Positions 63,859-64,000 of a stretch of 64,000 nt of DNA are shown piece by piece. The stretch spans positions 127,525,583 to 127,589,582 of the forward strand of contig NC_133390.1 of assembly GCF_047511655.1 (NCBI RefSeq), written 5' to 3'. The position numbers were made by a program, and so were the translations under genes. A model generated the notes under the pieces. The model was not told where the DNA came from, did not search any database, and was given only the letters and a program-made list of their open reading frames with translations. Position 1 is the first letter of the stretch, and each line of letters opens with the position of its first letter. Source of the DNA: Castor canadensis. Lineage: Eukaryota; Chordata; Mammalia; Rodentia; Castoridae.

Positions 63859-64000
63859 CTTTCCCTGTAATCATTACTCAAAAAGCTCACTTGCATTTGG
63901 TTAATATGAAGATTTTTCCCCCTCAAAAGTATTTTATAGTAGCAGGACTCCTTTAAGTATGACATGCATGTCTACTTAGTCCAACATAAACTAAATTTCT

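Overview
This window is mammalian nuclear DNA. It has GT-AG split genes whose peptides match two conserved vertebrate proteins, together with L1 LINEs, ERVL-MaLR, MER5, MIR and L2 relics, and many short SINEs. The SINEs are 7SL-derived B1-like monomers and tRNA-derived ID-like units, often fused into composites. That repertoire indicates a rodent outside the mouse/rat group. A castorimorph such as a beaver would fit, but this is an inference from remembered repeat style. I see no bacterial features, CRISPR array or operon.

Layout. Positions 1-5,934 hold the 5' part of a young L1 on the minus strand, with its 3' end outside the window. It lies in an intron of CRTAP, about 235 bp upstream of the penultimate exon. 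CRTAP (+) contributes its last two coding exons (6,170-6,253 and 7,690-7,743) and a long 3' region that begins with a 20-bp minisatellite. SUSD5 (-) fills the rest. Its large last exon codes at 16,362-17,644, the Sushi exon is at 37,847-38,035, and the two Link-domain exons are at 53,822-53,940 and 59,626-59,803. The signal-peptide exon and promoter lie beyond 64,000. The two genes converge tail to tail, as I remember human 3p22 (CRTAP then SUSD5).

Gene roles. CRTAP is the non-enzymatic partner of prolyl 3-hydroxylase 1 and cyclophilin B in procollagen modification in the endoplasmic reticulum. SUSD5 is a type I membrane protein with a Link (hyaluronan-binding type) and a Sushi module, a long acidic glycosylated stalk, one membrane span and a short conserved tail. 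Only position connects them; no shared pathway is visible.

The introns are repeat graveyards. The most informative elements are three copies of one young L1 subfamily, two with clear target-site duplications, and a four-copy non-coding retroelement-like family, three copies with target-site duplications. There is also a U6 snRNA pseudogene fused to a SINE tail, and several old L1s with younger SINEs nested inside. I found no convincing unknown molecular system. The findings worth checking concern the L1 promoter next to CRTAP exon 6, the non-coding repeat family and the CRTAP 3' minisatellite.
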